From assembly GCA_030531085.1 (NCBI GenBank), contig JAUNOM010000006.1, forward strand, positions 32,398 to 96,397: DNA of 64,000 bases, given 5' to 3'. The notes below the pieces were generated by a model, which saw only the letters and a list, made by a program, of their open reading frames with translations, made no database searches and had not been told where the DNA came from. This DNA is from Prevotellaceae bacterium (GTDB lineage: Bacteria; Bacteroidota; Bacteroidia; Bacteroidales; Bacteroidaceae). The translations under genes were made by a program, and so were the position numbers. Position 1 is the first letter of the stretch. Each line of letters opens with the position of its first letter. Of the stretch, positions 1-8,284 are shown piece by piece.

Positions 1-1
1 T

Positions 2-142
2 GGGGCTTGGCTTGGTGGAATACCAATTATAGAGACTACGCCTGACACATATCATTATCCTGCTGCCATAGGAGCGTGTCTTGCGGCCTGTGGAATAGTC
101 TGTTACGTAATCTTCTGCCGGCGTTACAGAGAGCAGGCGTAA
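2..142 (+). CDS. C-terminal end of an MFS transporter (partial)
   Basis: An open frame enters from the left edge and ends at TAA 140-142, giving 46 residues. They contain a glycine-rich turn (GAWLGG), a hydrophobic helix rich in Ala, Gly and Cys, and a basic tail (CRRYREQA). This resembles the last membrane helix and cytoplasmic tail of DHA1-type major facilitator carriers such as AraJ. The rest of the gene lies outside the window, so substrate and family are only inferred from this short piece. Confidence 0.5.
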   Translation, partial: GAWLGGIPIIETTPDTYHYPAAIGACLAACGIVCYVIFCRRYREQA

Positions 143-273
143 TGTGATACTGTAAGTTTTATGTATGAATGTTAGCTAAAATTGTATGACGGATATAATA
201 AAATGCGACATGATACGTTAATTTAGATGTACAGATGTTAAAATCATCAATACACTAAAAACCTAATATATAT

Positions 274-1065
274 ATGAGAGTAATTATCGAACCTAATTAT
301 GATGCAATGTCACGGTGGGCAGCTAATTATGTTGCTAAGAGAATACGTGAGTTCAACCCGACACCAGACAAACAGTTTAAGCTGGGATGCCCTACAGGCT
401 CGTCTCCACTTGGCCTGTATCGAGAACTTATAAAGATGTACCAGGCTGGTGAGATTTCATTCCAGAATGTGGTGACATTCAATATGGATGAATATGTCAA
501 TCTGCCGGAGGAGCATCCGGAGAGTTACCATTCGTTCATGTGGACAAACTTCTTTTCGCATATTGATATCAAGAAAGAGAATGTGCACATTTTGAATGGC
601 AATGCTGCGGATTTGGAAAAGGAATGTGCCGATTATGAGCGCTCCATAGAAGAGGCTGGAGGCATAAACCTGTTTATGGGAGGTGTAGGACCTGACGGTC
701 ATCTGGCTTTTAATGAACCTGGCTCCTCATTGTCAAGCAAGACCCGTATCAAGACTCTTACCACAGATACAATAATAGCCAATTCCCGTTTCTTTGATGG
801 TAATCTGCAATTGGTGCCCAAGCAGGCTCTTACTGTAGGCATAGGTACAGTAATGGCAGCCGAAGAGGTGCTGCTTGTTTGCAGCGGACATCATAAGGCG
901 CGTGCACTGCAGCATATTATAGACGGTTCTGTATCTCATAAATGGACAGCCTCTATGCTTCAGATGCATCCTAAGTGCATTGTAGTATGCGATGAGAATG
1001 CCTGTGATGAGCTTACCGTTGGTACATACAAGTACTATCTGGATAAGGAACGTGGCAATCTGTAA
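274..1065 (+). CDS. nagB: Glucosamine-6-phosphate deaminase
   Basis: The 263-residue product matches NagB in length and motifs. NagB converts glucosamine-6-phosphate to fructose-6-phosphate and ammonia in the cytoplasm, feeding amino sugars into glycolysis. Visible are the phosphate-binding GCPTGSSPLGLY near residue 38, FNMDEY with Asp72, and GPDGHLAFNEPGSS with Asp141, His143 and Glu148, the residues used for proton transfer and ring opening in the E. coli enzyme. The start is the only ATG that gives a normal N-terminus (MRVIIEPNYD). It follows a membrane carrier gene by 131 bases and is closed by a strong terminator, so it may be its own transcription unit. No other amino-sugar gene is nearby. 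Confidence 0.97.
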   Translation: MRVIIEPNYDAMSRWAANYVAKRIREFNPTPDKQFKLGCPTGSSPLGLYRELIKMYQAGEISFQNVVTFNMDEYVNLPEEHPESYHSFMWTNFFSHIDIKKENVHILNGNAADLEKECADYERSIEEAGGINLFMGGVGPDGHLAFNEPGSSLSSKTRIKTLTTDTIIANSRFFDGNLQLVPKQALTVGIGTVMAAEEVLLVCSGHHKARALQHIIDGSVSHKWTASMLQMHPKCIVVCDENACDELTVGTYKYYLDKERGNL

Positions 1066-1132
1066 ATGTATCTCTAATGAGAAAGAGTTTGTCACGTGCT
1101 CACATTTAGCTTTTGGAATGGGAGTATGATAG

Positions 1133-1180
1133 AAAAAAGCATCGAAAACAGGTATTCCTGTCTTCGATGCCTTTTTGTTT
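1133..1180 (+). terminator. Rho-independent terminator after nagB
   Basis: A GC-containing hairpin (GCATCGAA pairing with TTCGATGC, extended by ACAGG/CCTGT around a short loop) sits at 1139-1170. A-rich sequence precedes it and a T-run follows (CTTTTTGTTTT). Confidence 0.85.
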
Positions 1181-1249
1181 TATACAGGTTTGACAATGCT
1201 CTGTGTGCCTGCTGTAAAGTGTTGATAAATAGAAAGATATAGACCCCAC

Positions 1250-1336
1250 TGTAAAAGCTATCAAATTACCTTGTAAAAGCATAGAGATTACAGTGTAATT
1301 TGATAGAGATTACAAGGTAATTTGATAGCTTTTGCA
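1250..1336. repeat. Interspersed palindromic element A, copy 1
   Basis: Perfect 24-base inverted arms at 1253-1276 and 1310-1333 begin with AAAAGCTATCAAATTACC and enclose a 33-base core. The core itself has a small palindrome (ATTACAGTGTAAT). It lies in the 311-base gap between the convergent nagB and sugar-kinase genes, which otherwise holds only the nagB terminator. The same short words recur at 9.2, 25.1, 39.4 and 55.6 kb. Confidence 0.85.
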
Positions 1337-1376
1337 GCGGGATTAAATACATATAGTTTTCAGACGCAAAATCATG

Positions 1377-2297
1377 TTATAATAGACGCTGTTTTAGCTC
1401 CCTTGGATAGGCTGGCATGGCACCATGCTGAGTGCATACAAAGGTGCTTACCTCCACTGCTATTTTATGTGCTTCCTGTATTGATTTCCCGGCAAGAATA
1501 GCTGCGCAGAAAGAGCCGGTGAATGAGTCGCCGGCACCAACCGTATCCACCACTTTTGCAACAGGGGTGCGCTTGAAGCTGACACCGTCTGCGGAGATTA
1601 CGTAAGAACCGTATGCCCCACAGGTGAGAATAATCATTTGCAGGTCATACATACTGATGAGGTCACGGCATTGATTCTCAAAATCCACTATCTGAAGCGG
1701 CTTCTCGGATGTCGGTTGGCGCACATCGCCGAGGTCAAGTAGTTGTGATATGAGTACTATCTCATCATCATTCAGCTTCAGCACATTGCAACGCTCCAGA
1801 CTTTCCTCTATGACACCACGTGAATACCATGACTGGCGCAAATTGATGTCAAAGACTTTCAGCGTGCCGAGTGATGGCATTGCATCCAGAAACTTCTGTA
1901 TGGTCTGACGCGTGACGATAGTGCGCTGTGCCAGTGAGCCGAAACATACGGCACGAGTATGCTTTGCTATCTCTTCTATTCTTGGAGTCCAGGGTATGTT
2001 GTCATAGGCCACGCCGGTGCATATATCGTATTGTGGCACGCCGTTTTGGTTCAGGCTGATTTGGACAGTACCAGTAGGCTCGCTTACTGTCTCCAGATGA
2101 AAAGCCAGTCCGTGTGAGTGGAGTTCTTTGATGATGTCTTTTCCGTCCTCATCGTTACCTATGGCGGATACGGCCATGCCGTTAAGCCCGAACTGACTTA
2201 CATGATATGAGAAGTTGGCGGGTGCGCCACCGAGTTTCTTACCGTCAGGAAGGCAGTCGAACAGAACCTCCCCCAGACCTATAATGTAGTTTTCCAT
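1377..2297 (-). CDS. PfkB-family carbohydrate kinase, probable fructokinase
   Basis: This 306-residue PfkB/ribokinase-fold protein transfers phosphate from ATP to a sugar. The N-terminal GGAPANFSYH (substrate side) and the C-terminal DTVGAGDSFTG are clear; the second holds the anion hole and catalytic Asp257. Similarity to fructokinases of Bacteroides fructan systems and the close coupling to a sugar permease point to fructose as substrate, which is an inference. It is the downstream gene of a two-gene operon: only 8 bases separate it from the permease stop. It ends opposite the nagB unit across palindromic element A. Confidence 0.93.
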   Translation of the reverse strand: MENYIIGLGEVLFDCLPDGKKLGGAPANFSYHVSQFGLNGMAVSAIGNDEDGKDIIKELHSHGLAFHLETVSEPTGTVQISLNQNGVPQYDICTGVAYDNIPWTPRIEEIAKHTRAVCFGSLAQRTIVTRQTIQKFLDAMPSLGTLKVFDINLRQSWYSRGVIEESLERCNVLKLNDDEIVLISQLLDLGDVRQPTSEKPLQIVDFENQCRDLISMYDLQMIILTCGAYGSYVISADGVSFKRTPVAKVVDTVGAGDSFTGSFCAAILAGKSIQEAHKIAVEVSTFVCTQHGAMPAYPRELKQRLL

Positions 2298-2305
2298 ATT
2301 GAATT

Positions 2306-3475
2306 TTATTTAAGTTTCAGAATATAGGTAAAAAGATACACAACACCGACAGACATTATGGCGACAGCACCGGCCTGTCCTGTTGCATCAGCAGCAATGC
2401 CCATGGCGAGAGGGAAGAGAGTGCCGCCAAAGAGTCCCATAATCATCAGCCCGCTGACCTCGTTCTGTTTGGCAGGCATGGACTGCAGTGCGGTAGCAAA
2501 GCAGATGGAGAAAATGTTGCTGTTGCCATAGCCTATGAGCGCAATGGCTGTGTATAGAGTCCAAATGTCATGTCCAATGAACATTCCTATCATGCTTAGC
2601 GCCATCAGTGCCACCGATATGCTGAAGAAAGTGCGTGTCTTTAGGACACGGAGAAAAAAAGAACCGCTAAAGCTGCCTATGGTGCGGAATATGAAGTAGA
2701 GCGATGTAGCGAAAGCGGCATCGTTAAGGCTCATGCCAAGACGTTCCATCAGCAGTTTCGGGGCGGTGGTGTTCGTTCCCACATCAATGCCCACATGGCA
2801 CATTATGCAAAAGAACGACAGCAATACTATTGGTTCACGAAGCAGTTGCCTGTATTCAGAAAGCTGCTGTGTTATTGAACTGTGGGGCTTTGTGCTGCAT
2901 TCATCGCATTCGGTGATAGGCGTTACCCATAGTATGGTGGTGGTAAACAGTCCCACAATGAGGTATATTGCGAAGAGAATGCGCCAGTTCAGTCCGAAGG
3001 TTGGCAACATTGCCGTTGCGCCCCACATGGCAAGGTATGGCGCAAGGAATGATGCTATGGCCTTTACAAATTGTCCGAAGGTTAGTGTTGCGGCAAGATT
3101 ACCGCCGTTAACCACCGCCGTCACCAGTGGGTTGAGTGATGTCTGCATGATGGCATTACCTATTCCGAGGAGAGAGAATGCTGTGAGTGTTATGGCAAAA
3201 GTCTCGCCGAACAGGGGAAGAAGAAGTGACAATACTGTTATTGTCAGTGAAATCAATACGGTCTTCTTACGCCCTATCTTGTTCATCAGCATTCCTGTGG
3301 GTACGCTGAACAGCAGAAACCAGAAGAATACGAGCGATGGGAATATGTTGGCCGTAGAGTCTGAGAGTTGCAGGTCGGCCTTTACATAATTGCTTGCTAT
3401 GCCAACGAGGTCTACAAAACCCATGACAAAGAAGCAGAGCATTACAGAGATTGTCGCTATTCTGTTTGTTTTCAT
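2306..3475 (-). CDS. MFS monosaccharide permease (FucP/fructose-permease type)
   Basis: The 389-residue protein has about 12 hydrophobic segments and the MFS loop NKIGRKKT between helices 2 and 3. It resembles the inner-membrane sugar/H+ symporters found beside fructokinase in Bacteroides. I placed the start at the ATG at 3475 (MKTNRIATISVML), which begins directly with helix 1. The open frame extends upstream to 3634, but that part is a low-complexity, non-conserved leader. With the kinase downstream it forms a likely uptake-and-phosphorylation operon. Fructose is the best guess for the substrate; fucose or glucose/galactose are alternatives. Confidence 0.88.
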   Translation of the reverse strand: MKTNRIATISVMLCFFVMGFVDLVGIASNYVKADLQLSDSTANIFPSLVFFWFLLFSVPTGMLMNKIGRKKTVLISLTITVLSLLLPLFGETFAITLTAFSLLGIGNAIMQTSLNPLVTAVVNGGNLAATLTFGQFVKAIASFLAPYLAMWGATAMLPTFGLNWRILFAIYLIVGLFTTTILWVTPITECDECSTKPHSSITQQLSEYRQLLREPIVLLSFFCIMCHVGIDVGTNTTAPKLLMERLGMSLNDAAFATSLYFIFRTIGSFSGSFFLRVLKTRTFFSISVALMALSMIGMFIGHDIWTLYTAIALIGYGNSNIFSICFATALQSMPAKQNEVSGLMIMGLFGGTLFPLAMGIAADATGQAGAVAIMSVGVVYLFTYILKLK

Positions 3476-3538
3476 AGTGGATATGATGATAAGTTTTTTA
3501 GGTTTTTTATGTAAAGTCGATGTTAAGATATGTGGCTG

Positions 3539-3570
3539 TAAATGTAATGAAATGAATATTATAATGCAAA
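3539..3570 (-). promoter_or_regulatory. Probable promoter of the permease-kinase operon
   Basis: On the minus strand TTTG, 20 bases, then TACATTTA gives the Bacteroidota promoter layout with one mismatch in the -7 box. It lies about 64 bases upstream of the proposed permease start and supports that start. Confidence 0.45.
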
Positions 3571-3654
3571 ATAAAAGAGAAGACAAGTCTGACTTGTTAT
3601 TGCATAAATGATTGGGTATAGGAAAGAAGGACAAAAGGTGTGACGGAAAGAATG

Positions 3655-4431
3655 TTATTTCAGTCCCCTTGCCTTGAATATTCGTTCCTTGGCTTCGTTT
3701 ATTTCCTGCATTTTCTTTTTTGAGGCCTCCACAATATCACTGCCGAGTGTGGCAACCCGGTCCGGGTGATGCTTCCTTACAAGGTTGCGGTATGCGCGTC
3801 TTATTTCCTCATCTGTAGCATCAGGCGTTATTCCAAGTACTCTGTATGCGTCCTCTATGCTGTTGCCGCCGAGTGACAGCAGTTGGTCTACAACGCTTGT
3901 GTTGAGTCCGAGCAGCAGAGTTATTCTGCGCATGGCGTCAATCTCTATCGCATCAACTTTGCCGTCGGCTTTTGCTACCTCTGCTAAAAATACAAGTAAC
4001 TGCAGGCGGTGCTCTTCAGGCATTGCTCTTCTCATTTCCATGCAGGCCTGTTCTATCTGTCGTTGCCATGTGATTTCGCCCTGTTGCTTGCGGTATTCAA
4101 AAATGCGTTTGATTATAATATCGCCCTGTATTGCGGCTTCCTCTCCGAAATTGTTCCGCAGGAAGCGTCGTACCGTCTCCATTTCCGAGTGCATTATCTT
4201 TCCGTCCGCTTGTATAATATGTGCGGAAAGAACCATTAGTGAGAAGAGAAAACCGTTGCGTGCTCCCTCTTCAGAATTTTGACGGTTGCCTCCTCTGGTG
4301 TTGTTGGCCGTTTCATCGGCATTATTGGTATAGCTGTCAAACAGGCTTCCAAGTGCGAACCCTGCCAATGCTCCCAATACACCACCGCTCATTGCGCCAA
4401 TCCAGGCACCAATCCATTTTCCGTATGCCAT
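3655..4431 (-). CDS. DjlA-like membrane-anchored J-domain co-chaperone with TerB domain
   Basis: The order of parts in these 258 residues is that of DjlA: a glycine-rich N-terminal membrane helix (about residues 5-32), a TerB-type helical domain (about 60-175), and a C-terminal J-domain (about 196-258) with the HPD triad at 222-224. J-domains stimulate the ATPase of DnaK; DjlA does this at the inner membrane. The short low-complexity stretch NTRGGNRQNSEEG links the helix to TerB. It lies 14 bases downstream of the AlaX-like gene on the same strand, so the two are probably co-transcribed. The client is unknown. Confidence 0.85.
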   Translation of the reverse strand: MAYGKWIGAWIGAMSGGVLGALAGFALGSLFDSYTNNADETANNTRGGNRQNSEEGARNGFLFSLMVLSAHIIQADGKIMHSEMETVRRFLRNNFGEEAAIQGDIIIKRIFEYRKQQGEITWQRQIEQACMEMRRAMPEEHRLQLLVFLAEVAKADGKVDAIEIDAMRRITLLLGLNTSVVDQLLSLGGNSIEDAYRVLGITPDATDEEIRRAYRNLVRKHHPDRVATLGSDIVEASKKKMQEINEAKERIFKARGLK

Positions 4432-4445
4432 AGTCTTTTGTTTGA

Positions 4446-4925
4446 TTATGATTCAGATGATTTGTTTCCTACCTTAAATACTATTCTGAAAGAACCATTG
4501 TTGTAGCTGGTAGATGTTATGTGAAAGAAGTCAATGTCACCAGTGGAGGCGACGTGTTGTCCAATGCACGGGCAGATATCATATTCCCCAATTCTTACCA
4601 GACGCAGTGTTTCCGAGGCATCTTGTGGCAGTTTGTCCAATTTAATACCTGCTGGTAATGAGTCACGTGTGACAAACTCGTATGTAACAGGCAGATCCTG
4701 TGCAATTAATTCATTCATACGCAACTCTATCTCCTGTATCTGTTTTGGAGTAGGGCACTGGCTTAAACAATAGTTTATCTTGGATTTCTTGCGTTCAATG
4801 TGAGCATTGTTTGACCTTTCGCATCCAAATTTCCTTATCATTACTTGATTTAATAGATGCTCTGCCGTGTGGGCAGGCTTGTATTCCTCCTTGTTGTGTG
4901 CGTTTATATAAGGTTCCTGTTCCAT
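4446..4925 (-). CDS. AlaX-type alanyl-tRNA editing domain protein
   Basis: The 159-residue product carries HTAEHLL (His19, His23) and CIGQH (Cys120, His124). This is the HxxxH plus CxxxH zinc site of the AlaRS editing domain, which hydrolyses Ser or Gly mischarged on tRNA-Ala. It lacks an aminoacylation domain, so it would act in trans. The ATG at 4925 was chosen because the 11 residues upstream of it are AT-rich and not conserved. It lies just downstream of tRNA-His and its terminator. Whether it edits tRNA-Ala or another tRNA cannot be read from the sequence. Confidence 0.75.
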   Translation of the reverse strand: MEQEPYINAHNKEEYKPAHTAEHLLNQVMIRKFGCERSNNAHIERKKSKINYCLSQCPTPKQIQEIELRMNELIAQDLPVTYEFVTRDSLPAGIKLDKLPQDASETLRLVRIGEYDICPCIGQHVASTGDIDFFHITSTSYNNGSFRIVFKVGNKSSES

Positions 4926-4983
4926 ATTATATATATTGTATTGTGCAAAGTTATGCAATAATTTTTATATTGCCAAACGTTTT

Positions 4984-5022
4984 ATACTAAAAAATCCTAT
5001 GAGTAATTAACTCATAGGATTT
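4984..5022 (-). terminator. Terminator after tRNA-His
   Basis: A perfect 13-bp stem (AAATCCTATGAGT with its complement, 5010-5022 and 4992-5004) has a 5-base loop. On the minus strand it is followed by a short T-run directly downstream of the tRNA. Confidence 0.85.
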
Positions 5023-5029
5023 CCTTAAG

Positions 5030-5104
5030 GGTGCCCGGTGGGACTCGAACCCACGACATTCAGAACCACAATCTGACGCTCTAACCAACTGAACTACGGG
5101 CACC
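5030..5104 (-). tRNA. tRNA-His (anticodon GTG)
   Basis: Read on the minus strand, the sequence folds as a cloverleaf. The acceptor stem is GTGCCCG/CGGGCAC, the D arm is AGTTCAGTTGGTTAGAGC, the anticodon stem TCAGA/TCTGA encloses the loop TTGTGGT (anticodon GTG), and the T arm contains GGTTCGAACCC. The gene encodes the extra G(-1) at 5104 opposite C73 at 5030, the identity mark of tRNA-His. CCA is not encoded. Confidence 0.96.
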
Positions 5105-5167
5105 ATTTATGTATTTGCTAATCAGGGATATGTTAGCATTTTCGTGCTTGCTCCTGAATTGCGAGTG

Positions 5168-5199
5168 CAAAGGTAGTGCTTTTTCTTTAATCCACCAAA
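5168..5199 (-). promoter_or_regulatory. Promoter of tRNA-His
   Basis: Minus-strand TTTG, 20 bases, then TACCTTTG is an exact Bacteroidota promoter. The -7 box ends about 64 bases before the mature tRNA 5' end, implying a processed leader. Confidence 0.8.
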
Positions 5200-5264
5200 T
5201 TTTTCACTGTGTTTTTTATGTGAATACATTATTAAGTCTCTTTTTGTGCCGTTTGTCGGTAATA

Positions 5265-6416
5265 TTAGTCCATGCGGTTGCGATAGTCCTCGTATGTGAA
5301 TTGACGTAAAGTCTCAAACGTTCCGTCTGTGTGCTGCATGACAATGTCTGGATGTGATATGCCATTAAAGGTGTTAGTCTTGACTGTGGTGTAATGTATC
5401 ATGTCCTCAAAGATTACTGTTTCTCCGATTTGCAGCTCATGATCAAAACTCCATGCCTGCATCCAGTCTCCGCTAAGACAGCTGTTTCCACCAAGACGGT
5501 ATGTGTGCGGCATGGCGTTGTATTCTCCCTCGTGGCATATAGCACCCCTTACAGTCGGCCAATAAGGCATCTCAAGGCAGTCGGGCATGTGGCAGGTGAA
5601 TGACACATCGAGAATGGCTGTCCGTATATTGCTGTCTTCAACTATGTCTATGACGTGTGAAACCAATGGGCCTGTCTGCCATGCAAAGGCGCTACCGGGT
5701 TCAAGTATCACCTTTAACCATGGGTAACGGTTTCGGAAATCACATAATATTCGTACCAACAGGTTTATGTCATAATCCTTACGTGTCATGAGATGTCCGC
5801 CTCCAAAGTTAATCCACTTTAGTTGCGGGAACCATTTTGAGAATTTTTCTTCAATGTGAGCCAGTGAGCGTTGGAAGACATCCGCGCCGCTTTCGCAGTG
5901 GCAATGACAGTGAAAGCCACTGATATGCTCGGGCAACTGTTCTTGTAGAGCCGTATTGCGGACTCCGAAACGTGTGCCCGGTGCGCATGGATTGTATATT
6001 AGGGTCTCAACCTCAGAATATTCCGGGTTAATACGCAGGCCAATACTTATGTCTTTGTTGGCTTTCATCGCACGCTGATGGTGGCGCTCGTATTGGGACA
6101 GAGAGTTGAAAGTAAGATGACTTGACATACGGGCTATGTCTTCAATCTCATAATCAGTATATGCCGGTGAGTATGTGTGTGCCATACTGCCAAACTCCTC
6201 ATAGGCCAGTTGGGCCTCGCTGAGTGAGCTTGCGGTTGTGGAGTTGATGTATTCTCTGAATATAGGAAACGTTTTCCATAAGGCGTATGCCTTAAAGGCA
6301 AGTATGATCTCTATGTCCGCCTCTGTTGCTACCTTATTTATAATGTCCAGATTATGTCTTAGTTTTTCCTCTTCAAGAATATATGCAGGGCGCATTATGT
6401 TGTTGTAAATATCCAT
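5265..6416 (-). CDS. nspC: Carboxynorspermidine/carboxyspermidine decarboxylase
   Basis: The 383-residue enzyme belongs to the fold-III PLP decarboxylases (alanine-racemase/LysA type). It removes CO2 from carboxyspermidine or carboxynorspermidine in the alternative spermidine pathway common in gut Bacteroidota. Recognisable parts are the PLP lysine in LAFKAYAL (Lys42), the HCHCE segment, NFGGGHLMTRKDYD, and EPGSAFAWQTG. The ATG at 6416 is preferred; a TTG-type extension to 6461 would add a poorly conserved, Ile/Lys-rich leader. The dehydrogenase partner of the pathway is not in the window. A minus-strand TAACTTTG box lies at 6459-6466, consistent with this start. Confidence 0.92.
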   Translation of the reverse strand: MDIYNNIMRPAYILEEEKLRHNLDIINKVATEADIEIILAFKAYALWKTFPIFREYINSTTASSLSEAQLAYEEFGSMAHTYSPAYTDYEIEDIARMSSHLTFNSLSQYERHHQRAMKANKDISIGLRINPEYSEVETLIYNPCAPGTRFGVRNTALQEQLPEHISGFHCHCHCESGADVFQRSLAHIEEKFSKWFPQLKWINFGGGHLMTRKDYDINLLVRILCDFRNRYPWLKVILEPGSAFAWQTGPLVSHVIDIVEDSNIRTAILDVSFTCHMPDCLEMPYWPTVRGAICHEGEYNAMPHTYRLGGNSCLSGDWMQAWSFDHELQIGETVIFEDMIHYTTVKTNTFNGISHPDIVMQHTDGTFETLRQFTYEDYRNRMD

Positions 6417-6458
6417 GTTTATTATAATGAAAATTGACTTTTCCTTGTTTTTTATATG

Positions 6459-6466
6459 CAAAGTTA
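6459..6466 (-). promoter_or_regulatory. -7 box of nspC promoter
   Basis: TAACTTTG on the minus strand lies 42 bases upstream of the nspC ATG. No good TTTG is found at the usual -33 distance, so confidence is limited. Confidence 0.45.
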
Positions 6467-6485
6467 TATTTTATATTCGATAAAA

Positions 6486-6516
6486 TTGCTCATTTGATTA
6501 ATTTTTCTTACTTTTG
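6486..6516 (+). promoter_or_regulatory. Promoter of the ThiE-like gene
   Basis: TTG, 20 bases, then TACTTTTG. Transcription would begin about 20 bases before the ATG at 6544, which favours that start over longer alternatives. Confidence 0.65.
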
Positions 6517-6543
6517 CAAAGAAATTATGATGTTTTAGGCATT

Positions 6544-7149
6544 ATGAAGTTGATAATAATGACCCAGCCTACATATTTTGTGGAGGAGGACAAGATACTT
6601 TCAGCTCTTTTTGAGGAAGGGCTGGATATGTTGCATATAAACAAGCCAGAGTCAGAACCGCTTTATGCGGAGCGTCTGCTCACTCTTCTGCCAAAGAGTA
6701 GCCATAGCCGTATCTCTGTACATCAGCATTACTATCTGAAGCATGAGTTTGATCTGCGTGGCATACACATAGACAATCCGGAACAGATGGTTCCGGACGG
6801 ATTCAGCAGACATATAACGCGCAGTACATCGCAAATATCCGACTTGAAGGAAATGAAGAAACGCTGTGACTATGTAATGCTGCACTCACTATTCAATTCC
6901 TTGCATGATTCGGTGAAAGCGTCGCTTGACTTTGACGAACTGAATGAGGCGCATCGCCGTGGACTGATAGACAGGAAGGTATATGCTCTTGGAGGCATGA
7001 GCCTTGAGAGTATTCAGCAGGCAAAGGACCTCGGTTTCGGTGGAGTGGTGATTTGCGGTGACCTGTGGAACCGTTTCAGCATCCATAATGAAATTAATTT
7101 TCATGAGTTGATAGACCATTTCAAGAAGCTGAAGAAGGCGGCCAGATGA
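6544..7149 (+). CDS. Thiamine phosphate synthase-like (ThiE/TenI family) protein
   Basis: The 201 residues follow the ThiE/TenI TIM-barrel pattern: a KLIIMTQP first strand, GLDMLHINKP, RISVHQHYYL, GIHIDN, then YALGGMSLESIQQAKDLGFGGVVICGDLW, where the GGM segment corresponds to the phosphate-binding loop. Genuine ThiE joins HMP-PP and thiazole phosphate to make thiamine phosphate. No other thiamine gene is near and several usual ThiE signature residues are hard to find, so it may be a stand-alone relative with another role. It sits between nspC (divergent) and prs (51 bases downstream, same strand). The start follows from the promoter position. Confidence 0.75.
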   Translation: MKLIIMTQPTYFVEEDKILSALFEEGLDMLHINKPESEPLYAERLLTLLPKSSHSRISVHQHYYLKHEFDLRGIHIDNPEQMVPDGFSRHITRSTSQISDLKEMKKRCDYVMLHSLFNSLHDSVKASLDFDELNEAHRRGLIDRKVYALGGMSLESIQQAKDLGFGGVVICGDLWNRFSIHNEINFHELIDHFKKLKKAAR

Positions 7150-7200
7150 AATGGCGTATGATAATGTAACTGTTATATTAAACAAAAAATAAACATACAA

Positions 7201-8142
7201 ATGACAGACGAAAAGAATTCCTACTTAGTGTTCTCTGGTTCGGCAACGAGATATCTTGCGGAGAAGATATGTGCCAATCTGGGTTGTCCACTTGGTAATC
7301 TGGTAAAGACGAAGTTCAGTGACGGTGAGTTCGCTGTTAGTTTCGAGGAGAGCATCCGTGGCCGTGATGTGTTCCTTGTACAGAGTACTTTCCCTAATTC
7401 TGACAATCTTATGGAGCTGCTTCTTATGATGGATGCGGCTAAGCGTGCGTCTGCGCGTAGCATCAATGCGGTTATTCCATATTTCGGATGGGCGCGTCAG
7501 GACCGTAAGGACAAGCCGCGTGTCAGCATAGGCGCCAAGCTGGTGGCCGATCTTCTCGGTGTGGCCGGCATAGACCGTCTTATAACAATGGATCTGCACG
7601 CTGATCAGATACAGGGATTCTTTGATGTTCCGGTTGACCACCTTTACGGTTCTGGGGTTATACTGCCATATCTGAAGAACCTTCAGCTTGAGAATCTTGT
7701 TATAGCATCGCCTGATGTTGGAGGTGCAAAGCGTGCCAAGAGTTATGCAAAGTATCTTGACTGTCCGCTCGTGCTGTGCAATAAGACACGTGCAAGGGCT
7801 AATGTCATTGCGGAAATGCAGATTATCGGTGATGTAAAGGATAAGGATGTCGTGATAGTGGATGATATGGTTGATACCGCCGGCACTATAACCAAGGCTG
7901 CTGACATAATGAAAGCGGCAGGCGCACGCAGCGTGCGTGCTGTGGCAAGCCATTGTGTGATGTCCGGTCCGGCAAGTGACAGGGTGCAGAACAGCGCTCT
8001 TGAGGAGATAGTGTTTACCGATTCCATACCATACGCCCAGCGTTGTGCGAAAGTGAAGCAGCTCAGTGTGGCTGAGATGTTTGCGGAGACGATACGCCGT
8101 GTGATAAATAATGAGAGTATATCATCACAGTATATAGTATAA
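7201..8142 (+). CDS. prs: Ribose-phosphate pyrophosphokinase
   Basis: The 313-residue protein makes PRPP from ribose-5-phosphate and ATP for purine, pyrimidine, His, Trp and NAD synthesis. Diagnostic segments are KFSDGEFAVSFEESIRG, VIPYFGWARQDRK (ATP and allosteric contacts), the metal site ITMDLHADQIQGFFD, and the PRPP loop VVIVDDMVDTAGTI. Length is normal for the family. It may be transcribed with the ThiE-like gene 51 bases upstream, and it is followed by a long hairpin ending in a T-run. Confidence 0.97.
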   Translation: MTDEKNSYLVFSGSATRYLAEKICANLGCPLGNLVKTKFSDGEFAVSFEESIRGRDVFLVQSTFPNSDNLMELLLMMDAAKRASARSINAVIPYFGWARQDRKDKPRVSIGAKLVADLLGVAGIDRLITMDLHADQIQGFFDVPVDHLYGSGVILPYLKNLQLENLVIASPDVGGAKRAKSYAKYLDCPLVLCNKTRARANVIAEMQIIGDVKDKDVVIVDDMVDTAGTITKAADIMKAAGARSVRAVASHCVMSGPASDRVQNSALEEIVFTDSIPYAQRCAKVKQLSVAEMFAETIRRVINNESISSQYIV

Positions 8143-8166
8143 GTGTCAACATACTGTTATTGAAGG

Positions 8167-8256
8167 ACGGGGATTGTCGCATGAATCTTACAGTGGCTTG
8201 GGGAAGAATGCCTTGCATATCTTTGGGTGTACAGTGTGACAGTCCCCGTTTTTATC
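8167..8256 (+). terminator. Long stem-loop terminator after prs
   Basis: ACGGGGATTGTCGCA (8167-8181) pairs with TGTGACAGTCCCCGT (8235-8249) with two mismatches, and TTTTT follows. The ~53-base loop is long for a simple terminator. Confidence 0.6.
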
Positions 8257-8284
8257 ATTAACAGTTCATTAGTATTCTTTTCAA

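Noticed and set aside
1250-1336. Repeats with regular short words suggested a CRISPR array
   Set aside because: The words occur in both orientations with irregular spacing, there are no equal-length unique spacers, and no cas gene is present.
3476-3634. Upstream extension of the sugar permease to 3634
   Set aside because: The added residues are AT-rich, unlike any permease N-terminus, and cover the probable promoter.
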